DNA of 64,000 nucleotides from Solea solea (GCF_958295425.1 NC_081137.1:11261738-11325737), one strand, 5' to 3'. Positions 38,861 to 52,507 are shown, counted from the stretch's first letter. Notes: generated by a model not told the origin, from the letters alone. Numbers and translations: made by a program.

Positions 38861-40752
38861 GCAGATTTGTTTGTTACTTAAAACTATGGCGTAGACATAC
38901 TTCCACACACGGCTTTTCAGATGCTTTGGTGTCAGCATTTTCACCTCATGAGGACAATATATCACTACCTAATTTTTCTGATGAGCCAAGAGGGCTACAC
39001 TCACAGCGCCCTCTGCTGGACTTGAATGATGTTTTTAATGTTTGAGTTTTAACTCACACATTTTTGACGAAAAGCCTTTTTTTAGCCTTTTCAGCACTTA
39101 CAATCACATCAGTGAATTCAGAGGTGGAGCCAGTGAGTGAGACCGACGTGGAGAAACAAAGGGAACAGACAAACATTAGAGAATAGCTTAACATGACGTG
39201 ACCTGGAACAAGAAAAAGTAGACATCACAAACAGAGATTAAATCAGGAAGGACTTTATTAAAAAAGATAAAAGGGAAGTCATTTTTTACTTTTGCTTCCT
39301 AAAAGTAGTCATTTAAAGGTGTTTGTGCATCTAGAGTGCATATTTCAAATATTTCTGTTACTTATTTTGGACCTGAAGGAACGTGCTTTTTTATAATCCT
39401 TCAATTTCAAGGTTAAAAAGCAATGCTGTTTTTATTATTTTATTTTATCGCATCTCAGTCAGTTGTTGACAATAGGAGTACATACGATATAAAGGGAAGT
39501 TATTAAAAGTACATCATTCAACTGCACTGCACTGTGGTGCAATAAAAACACATGAGATGCTCCAAGAGATGCTGGATGCTTACAAAGCATATACTGGAGA
39601 CTATCTTTCCAATTACAGTGGTTTTCCTCGCATAAAATGCTTCATGAGATAAGCCAATTAAACATTGTCGATAAATGCGCTGTTTTATGACTCAGAGTCC
39701 ACTTTTTTTCATATTTCATTTGTAGCCAATCTAAATATCTAAATCATAAGATAGATTTCACCATTAAATAGACTGCTCCCACTTTTCTGATGACCCTGGT
39801 TTTTAAGCACACAGAATCTGGAGGAATCAAACTATTTGGTCAGATTATGGACTCTTTTTATATTTCTTTTTTTTCTGTGATACCGCATATGTTTTCACAG
39901 AGAGAAATATATGTCACAGTATCCACTTTGATCAGCTGGGCTTTCATACCATTTACCATGCTGAGCATTACCATAGGGGAAAATACTTGTGCCCCAGCGC
40001 ACTTCAGAGGAGAAGAACTGAGCTGTGGGAGGGGACATTATGGTTGAAGTGCCTGTTCTTGTTTTGGCAGCCAGCCGCCGTTATGGAAGGGAGTCATCAT
40101 TATAACAGACAGACCAGCAGTTTGCAAGGGCAAAGGAGGGAAATTGGGTGCGGGGGAAAACTGTGAAGGACAGATGCAGAGGCAATATGATAAATATTTA
40201 TGTTGGTGTACACACTTATACTTCCATGAACAAACATAATAGACATCAGAAATTCTTCAGATTTTCACCAACATTAAAGAATATCACAGACCGGGGAGTT
40301 ATAAATAAGACTTTTCTTTATTTAGCCATACGTTTTTAGTAGTCTGGCAGTTTGCATGGAGAGGGAGGATGAAAAATGTATCAGGAGAATTTAGTGCCCT
40401 CAGCCTGACTGTTCAACCCCCGCTGCCACTGCGGCTAACAGCATATAACGCATCGTCCCATCTGGTGACGCAGGCCACGTTAGGATTTATTTGCAGGATA
40501 ATTGAGCAAATATTAGGAGGCTGATGTAACAGCCACTTTCGGGACAGAGGAATAGTGTAGTAAACAAACAACTAATGTATTTGGGAAAAAAAAAACACAC
40601 CTGTGTAATTTGTTGTTTGTATATTAATTATGTGATAAATTCACAGCAGGTGTTATAAGGCTAGTATTTGTTTGGGTTTGATGTATTGCATTACTGATTA
40701 TTGATTATGAATAAAAAATGTGCATTTTGTTGATACAGGTGTTACACAGGCA

Positions 40753-40781
40753 CTATCTATCTATCTATCTATCTATCTATC
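40753..40781. repeat. (CTAT)n microsatellite
   Basis: Seven tandem CTAT units. Confidence 0.9.
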
Positions 40782-41634
40782 GCAATTGTTTGATCACCCC
40801 CTATTGCTGATAAAATAGGTGAGATGTACTGTAAATAATTAAAAAAAATCTATATCTGGCAACCTAAATACTGCAGAGCAAAGAGCAAAGTTGTATTTTG
40901 AACTGGGTTTGAAGTGCCAATTTTGGATGCTAATTGCATATTTTAAATATACAGTAACCCCTCTGATGAGATACTTTACTGGTAAGGTAGCAATATTACA
41001 AGCACATCTTATTTCAGCCCTCCATTTCCATCCTCTACTCTGCCCACGGTGATGAGATTTCAGTAGAGGACAGACAGAGGTTTTTGTTGGCATTAAAGTG
41101 CTAAAAATCTATAACGCTTTTTTTTTTTTTTTTTTTTTGAGCAAATAAATCTGGTGGGTTGGCAAGTTATCAGCTCTGTCCAGACCATCTGTCCCACTCT
41201 AATTTCTCCATCTCCTCTGCTCAGTGATCTACTACCTGCCTGGGCCTCGAAGAGTTTTACCATCCCAAGCTTTGCACAGGTTGTCCCTGCTCTGTTTCAT
41301 GGACGCAACATCATCCTCCATCCTCACTGAAAGAGAATGTATTGAGTGACAGACAGTGGATGATACATTTCAGAGGTTAGGAGCCCAGATGGAGTCAATT
41401 TCTCCCACTGCCACAAAGGCTGATTGGAGATGTGTGTCTCTTTTTTGACAGGTTTAAAGCAGCAGCATTCAAGAAAATGACCAGAAGAATATTGAGGTCA
41501 ATACTGTTTCTCTTGTATTGTTCAACATCCTTCTTCAAACTCTTTCACCCACTTGTATTCTTATATTATCAGGTTTTCTATTTATCCAGCTCTTCTATGC
41601 TTACATCTTGCTCTTGCAGTCAGTCAGAGAACAT

Positions 41635-42137
41635 TCACTAGCTACTTTATACGGTATAGGAGACCAAATGAGGAATCAGGAGTGGCACCCAATGTGTTCT
41701 TCTGCTGCTGTAGTCCATTAGCTTGTCCTCTGAAGTGCTATGTGTTCAGAGAGGGTTTTCTTCATACCTTGGTTTACAACATCAGTTGCTGTTGCCCTTC
41801 GATTGTCTTGAACGAGTCTGGTTATTCAAGGCGTTTTGTCCCAGAGAAATGCTGCTCAATGGATATTTTCTCTTTTGTGTAAAGAGAAAATTGTGTAATG
41901 TGCATAAAAAGCCAATTAGATCACCAGTTGCTGAAATAATCAGACTGACAATGTTTGCCATGTTTAAATACACTTAAATGACCTTTCTTCCTCATTCTGA
42001 TGCTCGGTTGAACTTCAGCAGGTTGTCTTGACCATGTCTTCATGTCTACAGGCTTTGATTTCATGCCATGTGATTGGCTGATAAATATGTGCATTATCAA
42101 ACAGGTGATCAGGTTTATCTAATACAGTGGCTAGTGA
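41635..42137 (+). mobile_element. Non-autonomous DNA element with TCACTAGC(C/T)AC termini
   Basis: The left terminus TCACTAGCTACTTTATACGG pairs with the inverted right terminus TCACTAGCCACTGTATTAGA. The interior holds blocks of a very widespread fish repeat: GTTGCTGTTGCCCTTCGATT, GCTGCTCAATGGATATTTTC, CATTCTGATGCTCGGTTGAA and CCATGTGATTGGCTGATAAA. ORFs in it are not transposase-like. A partial copy is at 32470..32740. Confidence 0.75.
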
Positions 42138-43139
42138 GGGTATGACACCACAGGTACAAATTAACATGACTACAATTTCTCTTGCCATATATTTGACTTC
42201 TCTTTCACACCTTTGTTTTTATTTTGTTGTTCTATTTATATGAAATATAATTGTATATGTGAAAAAGTAGAATATTGATATGGTTTTTAAAAACATGCTT
42301 GGTGGATTACAAAGTCAGAGTTCTGCTAAATGTCGAATTATTCATAAAGTGAAAGACATGCAGTGGCTGTTTCACCAATTAAAGCTTATAGCAAATGCTT
42401 TGAGTCTCAGGGGAGGAAATTACAGCTTCCAAGTGTTTCATCCTCACATGAATATTGTTTCAAACAAACCACAATAACTTGGTCAAACAAATAAATGAGC
42501 TCGACTCTAATGAGTTCAAACACAAATGAAGCACTACCGGGTGCATCAGTGAACTGGCCCTTTAAAGATTGAGACGTTCCAGAGTTTGCAAAGTGTTTAA
42601 AGCTAACCCCAGCTCTCGGGTTAACGATTGGTATTTGATGCTGCTTCTGCACCCATGCTCCTCTGACTCCAATCAATAGTCATGTTAATAAGCTGCAACA
42701 ATACTTGACACACAGCCTCCTCTAGTGCCGGCTGAATTGCTGTATTGATCATCGCACCCTCATTTTAATTTCAGTATTTCTTACAAAAGGAGCAAAAATG
42801 CTGATGGCACTGACCGTGGCAGCGTGTGGCTCAAGAGGAAGGTAATTAAATGTGTTGTGTTGGTGTTCAGTGACAGCCAGTTCTCTCATTAGATGAAAAG
42901 GCACAGACAAGTGTTAAGAAGTTTCTCCGAAAGGCACATCTTTATACCTTGTCTTAAAAAAAGAGAAAAAAGTGTAGAATGCAGCAGTGCCTGTAATCCT
43001 TTCATCTTTATTTCCCACACTTATACTTCCCATTCCCACTGGTAAAAAAAAAAAAAAAAAAAAACTTTCTGTGAAAGCAACACCCATTTGAACATGCTAA
43101 TTTGGGTAACCTATGGCAACTTGGCTTGTAACTTCCCGA

Positions 43140-43258
43140 CTCGGGTAAAGGGTTTGGGTACTGTGAGCAAGGTAGCCAACCCCATTCGAGGATGTAGAGG
43201 AGGGGTTAAATACAGAGAGCAATTTCCCTATGGGGATCAATAAAGTACAAAAGAAACA
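43140..43258 (+). mobile_element. SINE-like fragment ending in ATCAATAAAGT
   Basis: The block GGTTAAATACAGAGAGCAAT, then TTCCCTATGGGGATCAATAA, is a widespread fish SINE tail. The upstream part (ACTGTGAGCAAGGTAGCCAA) is the matching body. Its boundaries are approximate. Confidence 0.55.
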
Positions 43259-43639
43259 AATACTTACTTAATACTTTCTTTTTCATCAGTGATGCAAAAT
43301 CCAGCATCATTTCTGGTGCAATTATACAGCACATTCATCTTTTGGCTGATAGCATAACTGATACCGATAAACGTTTAAAGCAAAGTCTGCAACATAACAT
43401 TGTCACTGAGCTCCAAAGTGTCATTGTTGTTTTTCATTCTTTCTCTCAATCATTTGGTTTATAGCGCATGATGTTCAAATTTAGGTGTGAAAAAAACACC
43501 ACATTGGTGTTAAGAGCCATTTTATTGGGTTCACAAAGGTTACAATAATCTCAGGTAAATCCGCCAAATGTTATAAAGTAATAAATTCATTTTTATCAGA
43601 CTCAGATTGGGTTTTGTGTGAATGCAAGACCTTGCTGCG

Positions 43640-43785
43640 TGCTCCTGAGCAAGGCACCTAATCCCCATTTATCCCTGTACATATAAAAGTGCTGCCCACT
43701 GCTCCTGCGCCCAGCTTGTGTTGTAAAAAGGATGGGTTAAATGCAGAGGTCAAATTCACTGTCACCATGTGTGTGTGTGTGTGCA
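43640..43785 (+). mobile_element. SINE-like fragment with GGGTTAAATGCAGAGG body
   Basis: This contains CTGAGCAAGGCACCTAATCC, CCACTGCTCCTG and GGGTTAAATGCAGAGGTCAA before a GT run. The order is that of a common fish SINE, related to 43140..43258. The ends are approximate. Confidence 0.55.
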
Positions 43786-46132
43786 AAAATAAGTATTCTA
43801 ATTCTAAATTTTAAGCAGCAATGCAAATTCCAGCATTGAATGTTTTCAGCCAAATTTTATTTTTCCATTATATGGATCAATTAAAAGAACATTTGAAATG
43901 AGGTGTGAATCAGAACTGCAAATGAGAGTGACACATCTGTCTTTTGTGAGTGTGACTGCGTCGATGAAAATGTGGCTGGTCTGTGGGCATGTGTGTGGCG
44001 TTTTTTTTTTTTTTTCTTAGAAAAATGACTTTAAACTGTGATGGGAGGATTTGAGCTCCCATGCTAAAGAATTGAGAAGAAGTGGTGCAAGTGCTGCAAA
44101 TCAAGAAGTGTGGAAGGCAGCATTACACCTAGTGAGGTACATGCCTCACCATGTACAATGGTACAGCATGAGGAGAAGAAAAATAAATAAATATAATGCT
44201 CATGTTTTTGTCCTTATGTGACTTTGGTCTGTGGTTGCACAAATGGCACAAGACGTAGCAGATAAGACATATGATAATGAGCCTGACAGAGTAATAGGGG
44301 CCAAGACAGGTTTGCTGCCTTTAATCTACTGGAGATGAGGCAGAGGGAAGCCTTTATCAGGTTGTGCCTTAGGGGAGTAAGGCAGGACATAAAGAAGGCC
44401 AGCTTGATCCTGATGAGCTTTTTTAAGGTGTCAGGTCTTTGCTGAGATGAGTTTTCATGCAACCAAGCCATCGTGAGGGAAACACTCAGGTGACACTAAT
44501 TGCTCCTCCACCCAGCTAGCTGTCATAAAGGGAGGAGACACATGTGTGATGGGGGGGGCCATGTTCCTCCTCAGCTCCTTCAGCATCATGATGAGGACGC
44601 GAGAGGAAAGCAAATATGAGGAATAATCAGCAATGCGTGAATTTAAATCTGTGAAAAACTGCACACGACAGCAAGACGTCAAAATCCAAGAGACAACCGA
44701 GAAAGTGAGAGAGAGAATGAGGGTAAGCTTATGGAAGGGTAAAAAAACATATTTGAGAATATGGTTACTATGGTGGTAGAATTTGGTGATCGATTTGATT
44801 TGAAATATTTTTATTATTATTTTTTAAATTATTATTTTTGTTCATATATGCTTCAGTTGTTCTTGTTTTTTTCATGAACGTATGAATAGCACTATTTATA
44901 TGGCATATGATCTTTCATCAGATTGATTTCTGCTGGTCAGACTCATGACCACTTACGGAAGTGGCCCAAATCACATTTGGAAAAGGGTCAGATTCCATTA
45001 GACTTGCACTGTTCACATTGTAATTCAAAAAATACGGAACTGAGTCACTCGGAATCAGAGTCCATATACTGCCGCTCTGACACTGTCCCTCAGCGTTACC
45101 TTACAGATGCACAATCCTTCCACATCTGAAAGAGACACATTGGGTGGTGCATTTAGGCGCTCAGATCAGAAAGTGAGCCAACGGTTGACATTCACTAAGC
45201 CTAACCCTAACCTCAGTACTTTTCTTGGCCCTAACCTTAACCTCAATCCTTGACTTTTATTTGATCCCTTCTCTGTTCTGAATGTCTAAATGTGTCTAAG
45301 TGTACAGTAATCTGATCACACTCAGACAGCAATTGTGCAGGTCTTAATGCATTCGAATCAGCGTGAACACGTCTGATCACAAAAACAACATTAAGAGGTG
45401 GTTTGTGGATGCATGTGGCCCTATTCTTCTGAACGTGTGACCAAAATGACGCCCAAGCTAACATTAAAGATGACCTTTTCAGGGTACAGTATGTCATGTT
45501 TTATATGCACATTTTCAATCTGGAACCCAGAAAGGAAACAGAAAAAAAAAAAAAGCAATAATTTATGTGCTTGAGGAGGTTGAAAAGATGGTTTATAAAT
45601 ATGTAAATAAATGTATGGAAAGAGTGAATAAAGGATGAAATCACTTCAGTTTATACATTTCACTGCTCTGAGAAAGTGACAAAGATGAGTGTAGACTGAT
45701 GAGGAAACCACAACATTCCTCTACTTAGTGCAAGAGGCAACTTTTACTCCAATAGTTGGAAGCAGCAACAAAATGCCACCGGGCATCAACAGCCACTTGT
45801 ACTCTTAATTTGTGTCATGGGAAGGAAAAACAAAAATGCACATTTTATTGTACCAAGGAAAACACATTATAGCAGCTTTCATGGAGCTTTGCTGAGCTCA
45901 CTCAGCTACTACTAACCTTTTTTTTTTCACTCTTTACTAGTCACTGGTGCCCACACACGCACACACACGTGTTTTTGCATGCAATTAATTTGCACATCAG
46001 TAATATTTTCAAACAAGTGCTCAGTCAATGCAGCTTTCTCATCATTGATGGAATTTCAATGATGATTGCTGCTTCTATTTTCCATGATTTTGAAAGGTAT
46101 ATTTTCACCTGCCAATCAGCTATACAATCAAA

Positions 46133-46517
46133 TAGAGCTGAAACAATTAATCGATTAAGCAATTATTAATCGATTAATTGTTTCAGCTCTATTCTCTATC
46201 AACTATTTTGATAATCGATTAATCGGTTTGAAGCTTTTTTCATGATTAAAACGAGATTTCCGATTGTTTAAGCTTCGTAAATGTGGATATTTTCTTCATT
46301 TCGTTGCTCTGGATAACAAAGAAATCATTAAAAGTTAATCATTTTGGTTTGTGGGCAAAACAAGACATTTGAGATCATTTCCAGGTTTGACGAGCACCGA
46401 TCAACATTTTTTAAGGTTTTCTGATATTTTATGGACCAAACGATAAATCGATTGATCGAGAAAATAACTGACAGATGAATTGACAGATTATGAAAATAAT
46501 CGTTAGTTGCAGCTCTA
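46133..46517 (+). mobile_element. hAT-type MITE (copy 2), 8-base target duplication, extra hairpin
   Basis: This is the same family as 13222..13599, with ends TAGAGCTGAAAC and GTTGCAGCTCTA and an exact target duplication CAATCAAA (46125..46132 and 46518..46525). Unlike copy 1, its left end carries a perfect inverted repeat: 46133..46158 pairs with 46166..46191 across a 7-base spacer. The terminal sequence has thus been duplicated in inverted orientation inside the element. Confidence 0.9.
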
Positions 46518-46831
46518 CAATCAAAGTGTGTGTTGATGATGATGATGATGTGACATTAAAAGTAGTCAAAAGAAGCAAACACACACAGCTGCGAGTGTGT
46601 AACAACATGGACCTTCTAATCTGTAAACTGTCTGTCAGACATCTTTAAGTCTGTTATGAAGCAGTAAATTAGTGAAGTCTAAGCTCCTGAACCAAAGAAG
46701 CTCATGCATTTATGATATTTTCATTTTTTAAATTAAAATATAAAAAAAGGTGCCACCTCATCATTGCTAGATACTGAGCTACTTTTTCTTAATTGCGTCA
46801 CACTTGCTGAGAGCATCCTTTGAAATTAATC

Positions 46832-47392
46832 TGTATCACTTTACAATAAGGGTACATTAATTGACATTCATTTATGCTGTTATAAGCATTTGCTAACAGT
46901 TAATCAATGTTTTAACTAATATATGTGTTATTAAGCTTAATGAAGTTATTAAGCTTTAAGTAACTGAAAATGTTTTTCTTTAGTTAAAATGTATAGTTTT
47001 CTGTGTCTGTAAAGTTGAAACTTTGTTTACCTTAAGTGACACTTAATTTATGTATTATAGCACTAAATAAACTTACCTTTGATAAGCATTACTTGAGCAT
47101 ACTTTACCTTTATTAATGCTCCTTGTGGCCCTCTTTGTAAAGTGTATATGTGTACATGTGTAATGTGTAAGTAATGCTTATTCACTGCCTCTATAAACAG
47201 TTACCAGTTATTACTGTGTTAAGTGATGTTAATAGTAGCTTTATAAGCTCTTGGATAATGTATGATTTATTATCTTAATTAACCTGAATGACATTGTTGA
47301 ATATTTACTTAAAACATGAATAAATAGTTAGAAAATGCTCATTGCAGCATTCACTAATGTTAATTAATGTATCACTATTGTAAAGTGTTACC
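46832..47392 (+). mobile_element. MITE with about 45-base TIRs and near-perfect 8-base target duplication
   Basis: The left end TGTATCACTTTACAATAAGG and the inverted right end GGTAACACTTTACAATAGTG continue into similar ACATTAATT(A/G)ACATT sequence. The flanks AATTAATC (46824..46831) and AATTAATA (47393..47400) match at 7 of 8 bases. The internal sequence is AT-rich with no ORF. This is a hAT-type MITE known widely in fish by the AACACTTTACAATA terminus. Confidence 0.8.
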
Positions 47393-47583
47393 AATTAATA
47401 TCTTATTGATGTGCAAAGGTCTAAACACATACATCTAAAACAGGAGATTGAAAATGGAAACTCAATCTTGAAACTACAATCTTCAAAAGCTGACATGTTG
47501 TCTGAGTGTATTAGCATACAGCACCGGGAAAATAACTTTGGACAACATGTGTCTTGGTTTCTATGAACCACCATCAGGACCAA

Positions 47584-48118
47584 TGCTGGATTCCACCTGT
47601 GAGAGTTCATTGTCACTTTAATCAACCGACATATCACAAAGCTTGACTGAATGAATATATTCATTTAACACACACGTTTGTAAGCAGATGGCAAGGACAT
47701 TATTCCAGATCTGCATCTTCAACTTCCTGATTAACTTCTCTTCATCCTCCTCCAGAGAGTTGCTGTGCAGACTAGCTCTTGGTGAATCTAGTCTGAGTCC
47801 GTGATTTTCCAAGAGTTAATCACATAATCTATCACTCCGTCTTCTTCTGCTCGCTGTGAGCACATTTCATAGCAGTGATTCACCTCCACTGGATCTGTGG
47901 GAATCTGGTAAAATGCCCTCCTGTTATATTGTTAGCCTGTTACACTATCTCTGACTGTTTAGGCACAACATCTATCCACCTACCTATAAGATCTATCCTA
48001 ATTTATGTTGTGTAGTATATATGCACCTATAATACCTACAATAGAGGTGAACGGGGTTGCTTTCTGCCAGAGGGCGTTACCTTGGTCATATGACGTCATC
48101 TACCACAGTTCTATAGAG
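47584..48118 (+). repeat. Unclassified dispersed repeat, copy A
   Basis: This shares ordered blocks with 60340..60934: GGACATTATTCCAGATCTGC, AATCTAGTCTGAGTCCGTGA, CTTCTTCTGCTCGC, CAGTGATTCACCTCCAC, TGTTAGCCTGTTACACT, and near the end CAATAGAGGTGAACGG followed by GTTCTATAGAGA. No coding potential or terminal repeats were recognised. Confidence 0.7.
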
Positions 48119-49360
48119 ATCCAATCACATGTAATGAAGGGAGATGCATCCAGGATGTGTTTGAATGCCATACCGAGGTTCTGAATGGGGCCAGTATTGT
48201 ATTCTGCCAGTGGCTCCAGCACATTCTCATTAACATTCAGCTTCTGCTGATTGGTAAGGATCCATTGTTTTAGACAGCATGCACGGCAAAAAGGAAATGA
48301 CTGTTGTCTGTTTTATAGAGAGGTGAATGTTCAATTAAGATAACGTTTTTCATATAACGAGCAGTGGAAGATGGCTGTTATTGTATGAATTTATCAGGGC
48401 ATGTGCGACTCAAAAAACAAACAAACAAACAAAAAAAAAAAACAAGTGATGCACCACCAAGACTATTTGGCTGATGAGGTAGACAACAGTGCCAAGTGTG
48501 CTCCAGTGTACAAATCAGTGGGTTTTATCATAGTAATAATGAACCTGCAGCTGGTGAGTCCAATGGCTGCTGATTTATTGCCCCCAGCTGCAGGGTCATT
48601 TCATTTCCATGTATAGTGGGATCGTTTTGATTACATACTGCTCATTTCTGCATCAGCAATGGCTCCTGCGAGTCAGTGTAAATGTTCATTGCGGAGCACC
48701 ACCAGATGTTTTCAGCAGTAAATTTATCAGTTAAAACACCACACCGAGGATAATAAACGCCTGTGTGATTACAGATACATTAATAGACGACTACATAAAA
48801 CTATCTGTGTACAAATAGAATCAGGAGATGATTCTGTGTGTGTGTCCATTTAAAGAAAAAAAAAAAACATTTCAATTGCATAATACAGATTATCTCATAG
48901 GCGGGAGTGAGTGTATCAGTAGTGGTTGCAGTCACAGATTAAATCAAGTCATCATGTGAGGCTGCCCTCTGTTTGTGTGTGATAAGAGGTATGTTCACCT
49001 CTGCCCACTGTTCACTCTCATAGTTTAACACTTGCTGTAAGCACATTGGAAGACCCAAGTGTGTGAACCATCAATGCTGTGACATGAATCTTATTTTGTA
49101 GGTTCACTAAGGAGGTTATGATTCTATCAGTGTGGGTTTTTGGCGATATAGACAGATGAATCAGATTTTTTTCTGATGGGTAGGTGACCATCCAAGTTTG
49201 TTTCCATTAAGTTTAGGTATAACTCTTCCCACTGATGTCAAATCTTCAAGAAATGTCTATCCCTTCAAACTGTAAAGCGTAAATAGAGGTTTTATGTGTA
49301 TGTAGGACCAGACAATACATTCGACCAATCCTTGGTTCATCTCGTCTACATGCTGGTGTG

Positions 49361-49541
49361 CTTGCTGCCATGTTGCTCCTGATGGCTGTGCTAGCAGTGT
49401 GTAAATGATAGATGTGTGATAGAAGAAAATACTGTATGAAGGTGTGAGTGAATGGATGTGAATACGTGTGAACGGCAAAACCGTAAAGCAGCTTTGAGTG
49501 GTCAAGACTACAAAAGCACGATAAATGCAGTCACTTTACCA
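49361..49541 (+). mobile_element. SINE 3' half, same family as 31698..31970
   Basis: This keeps the body and tail only: ATAGATGTGTGATAGAA, GAATGGATGTGAATACGTGT, AAAGCAGCTTTGAGTGGTCA and the end CGATAAATGCAGTCACTTTA. The RNA polymerase III box region is missing or too diverged to recognise. Confidence 0.7.
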
Positions 49542-50005
49542 TAACACTAAAACCAGAATTTCAATGTTATATATACTGTGCGCAGTGTTGAGACTGTCAC
49601 TTGTACTGCAGGCTGGCAGGAGGATGTGTTCATTATGTAGGTTTGATTGAAAACTCTGAAAGACAGTAGCTGTAGGAGAGAGATGTCAGCCTCTCCTCCT
49701 ATTTTACCATTTTTATAGCAACAGGAGTGTAGAAAAAAACTGAATGCTTAAACTGAAAGAGGAAGTCTTCCATCTTCTGCGTTGTTCGAGGCTTCCCCCA
49801 TAACCTTAAAAAAACAAACTAACCAGACAATGTTTCTCCTGTCAACACACAATGGGATAACACAGTGTACAGATTCAGCCTCTGATAATGTTGTTTTTGG
49901 TGCAGTTGTGTGCTTGGTCAGCCAAATCCTCAGCCTGTGTGTGCTGAGGCAGAGATGCCAGAGAAGACGACAGAGAAGCCTGCTTTCATTGCAGTCCAAC
50001 ATGCA

Positions 50006-50063
50006 TGTGTGTGTACATACATATGCATGTGTGTGTGTGTGTCTGGGTGTGAGTGTGTGTGTG

Positions 50064-50096
<33 letters not shown>

Positions 50097-50098
50097 GT
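50006..50098. repeat. GT/GA compound microsatellite
   Basis: GT runs pass into GAGAGA and CAGACAGA runs. The short ORFs across it are low-complexity. Confidence 0.88.
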
Positions 50099-50611
50099 AA
50101 GAGACAGAGAGAAAAGCAGACCCTCTGGGGTTTGGCTGCAGCACTGCTGAAGATAAGAATAGTCTGATGTCCCCTGACATGGTCAATGATTCATAATTGA
50201 GGCAGGACAGCTGTTGCTGGCTGCACTGACAGGTCCCAGCGTGGATGACGGATGATAGGGCCCTCTGGGGCCAAACTATCTATCAGTCCAAATGTTCACC
50301 ATTCACTATCTGCTCACCTGTCCTTCACAAGCCTCCATGGTATATGTAAACCAAGCAGTGGTCATGGACCTGCAATCTGTTTGACCACACGATAAATGAT
50401 ACGTTTCTGCAATATCACAGACTGCTTATCATCCTGAGGTGGTGTATCTGCAGCAATCAGGTGTTTGCTACAGATTAAATACTTTAACTTTAAAATGTTT
50501 AGATAGGGGACTGCTCTTTTTACTTGTGGTGTTTTATTTCATCGCCTTGCTTTTCCCTCTGCACACTGCATCCATATTAAAACCAATATGAACCTGCATG
50601 TGCTGTTCATT

Positions 50612-51705
50612 CCTTCACCAAATTTAAAGCAAATTTAAAAACAACAGTTGACCAAAGTGCTGTACAGTAGTAAAATTAAAAATAGACGTAAACAAACATG
50701 TGCAGACAATGACATCTCACCTACAAAGTCCAGAACAGCAGACTCACACTGTTTCAAATGCAGTATATTTAGATTTAAAATTAGACAGTGAAGACAAACT
50801 TCACTGTCAGAGAGGTACGGCAGAGCAAGGCCATTCAGACACTTATACACAAATAAAAGGATTTTAACAACTATTCTGTAACGCACTGGGAGCCAAAGGA
50901 GGGAGGCAAGAATGGGGGAAATGTTCCATGAGGGACCCTTTTCACTGCTGCACCACACATTTTCATTGTGTGGTGCATCACACAGTTTTCGGGGCTTAAC
51001 TAAACAAGTGACTGTGGTAGTAACAGCATGAATGATCAATTGATTCCACCACCTTAGCAGCAAACAAGTCTGAGAGTAACAAGAATGATTGCAGTAACGT
51101 TAACAGACACACATTCAGCTACCTCTCTCGAGCTCGAGTGTGCAAAGACACACTCACACTCACGTTGCGTCTTTCGGGGTGCTCGACCACTGGTGCGCAC
51201 ACACACAAACTGCGTAAAAAACATGCATAAGTATAAATCTATATATCGTTAGGGTTAGGGTTACCCTCTATAAATACCGTTGTATACTGTGAAATTGTTG
51301 AATATACTGTGAAGTCTTTTGGTCATACTGCCCAGCTCTAGGGAGATGTCTAATCTAGCCTGTGTGTCCTTGTTAAAAGGCGAGTGGCAGCATTCTGGAT
51401 AAGCTGAAGGCGATAAAGTGAGGCCTGGCTAACCCCAACATCAAGGGCATTACAGCAGTCCAGAGGAGTTTGCGTACAAGCATGAACCAACAGAGCTGAT
51501 CTGTTTGTCAAGTTTTGAATCACAGTCTATTCTCACCCCTAGATTGGTAAAAGTAGATCTCACTGAAGGAGCCAAGGTCAATAGGTCAGTAGTCAGGAGC
51601 AGAACAATATAAATTATTTTTAACGCCATCCATGCTTTAATGCTGTTAACACATTTAACAGTTGCGCACGTGACAACAACATCAGCCCCAGCCACCATCA
51701 AGCAT
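50612..51705 (-). mobile_element. Degraded L2-like LINE copy, interrupted by an insertion
   Basis: On the - strand this holds broken pieces of a LINE RT C-terminal region. 51450..51701 carries SIKAWMALK and SVRSTFTNLGVRID. 51360..51480 carries the region matching LDYCNALD...LQLIQNAA in other copies. 50780..50940 carries ISPILASLLWLPVRYRIVVK followed by a NGLALPYLS segment. The left end (50612..50665), read on the - strand, resembles the LINE tail CTGTACAGCACTTTGGTCAAC. Frameshifts and divergence show it is old. About 51070..51345 is unrelated sequence, probably a later DNA-transposon insertion, containing two TTAGGG-type units. Confidence 0.7.
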
Positions 51706-52507
51706 TACATGTGATGCTTGATGGGTGAATGCAAAGTTAGGTTATATATATTCACTTGGAGAGAAAGGGAACGTTAAAACATAACTCTAAGACTTTGTCA
51801 TTGCTGTTGCCCTTGAGAAAAAGTGCATCAAAAATCATGAAACACCTCTTTGTCACTCACTATGACAATGCTGTTTGAAAATGGTGTGACTAAAATACAG
51901 AAGCTGCAATAAAAACACCTTTTTTGCCAATAAAAATACATACTTTTGTCACATGTCCACAACATAATATTTACGGTTTTGATTATTTGAACGGATGTTA
52001 GACTCTCGGCCACGAGTTTGTCTGAAAAACCTACAGAATGGTTGAGTCTGGTCATGAGAAAAAAACACTATCGATCAAAGTGGCTGACCTCATGGATCAT
52101 TCTGGAAGAAATCGCTCCTGAGCTCAGGCTCAGAGTGTCCATTAGCGTCTCTGTGTCTGTTGTCAGCTCCCCTTTGACGGAGTGACAGCCTGTCTGTGTG
52201 ACCAAATTCATTTTGCTGCCACCGTTGTGCAATGTTTTCATCCTGTCCACTGTTTTCAGATTTTCCAGGCTGTTACACTAACACCCCTGCACACACATTA
52301 CCCCTGGGACATCGGCCTATGGGATGGCAATCCCTTTTTTCTGCTTCAAAGCATACCTGAGACCATGAGCCCATTACATATGACAGCATCAGTTTTCAGA
52401 AAAACGACAGGATGAAGCAGATGGTGCACCCGTCTTTCAAGAAGCGATGGGGTCCAATTTGAATCTAAATGATTTTTTGGTTTTTGTATTTTTTATTAAA
52501 AATTACA

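Noticed and set aside
41432..41977. Cluster of overlapping + strand ORFs of 67 to 109 codons
   Set aside because: Most of the region lies inside a repetitive element (41635..42137); the reading frames are incidental and differ from any transposase.
45191..45250. CCTAACCCTAACC...CCTAACCTTAACC, telomere-like
   Set aside because: Only two or three degenerate units, flanked by ordinary intron sequence. It does not support a telomere or fusion point.
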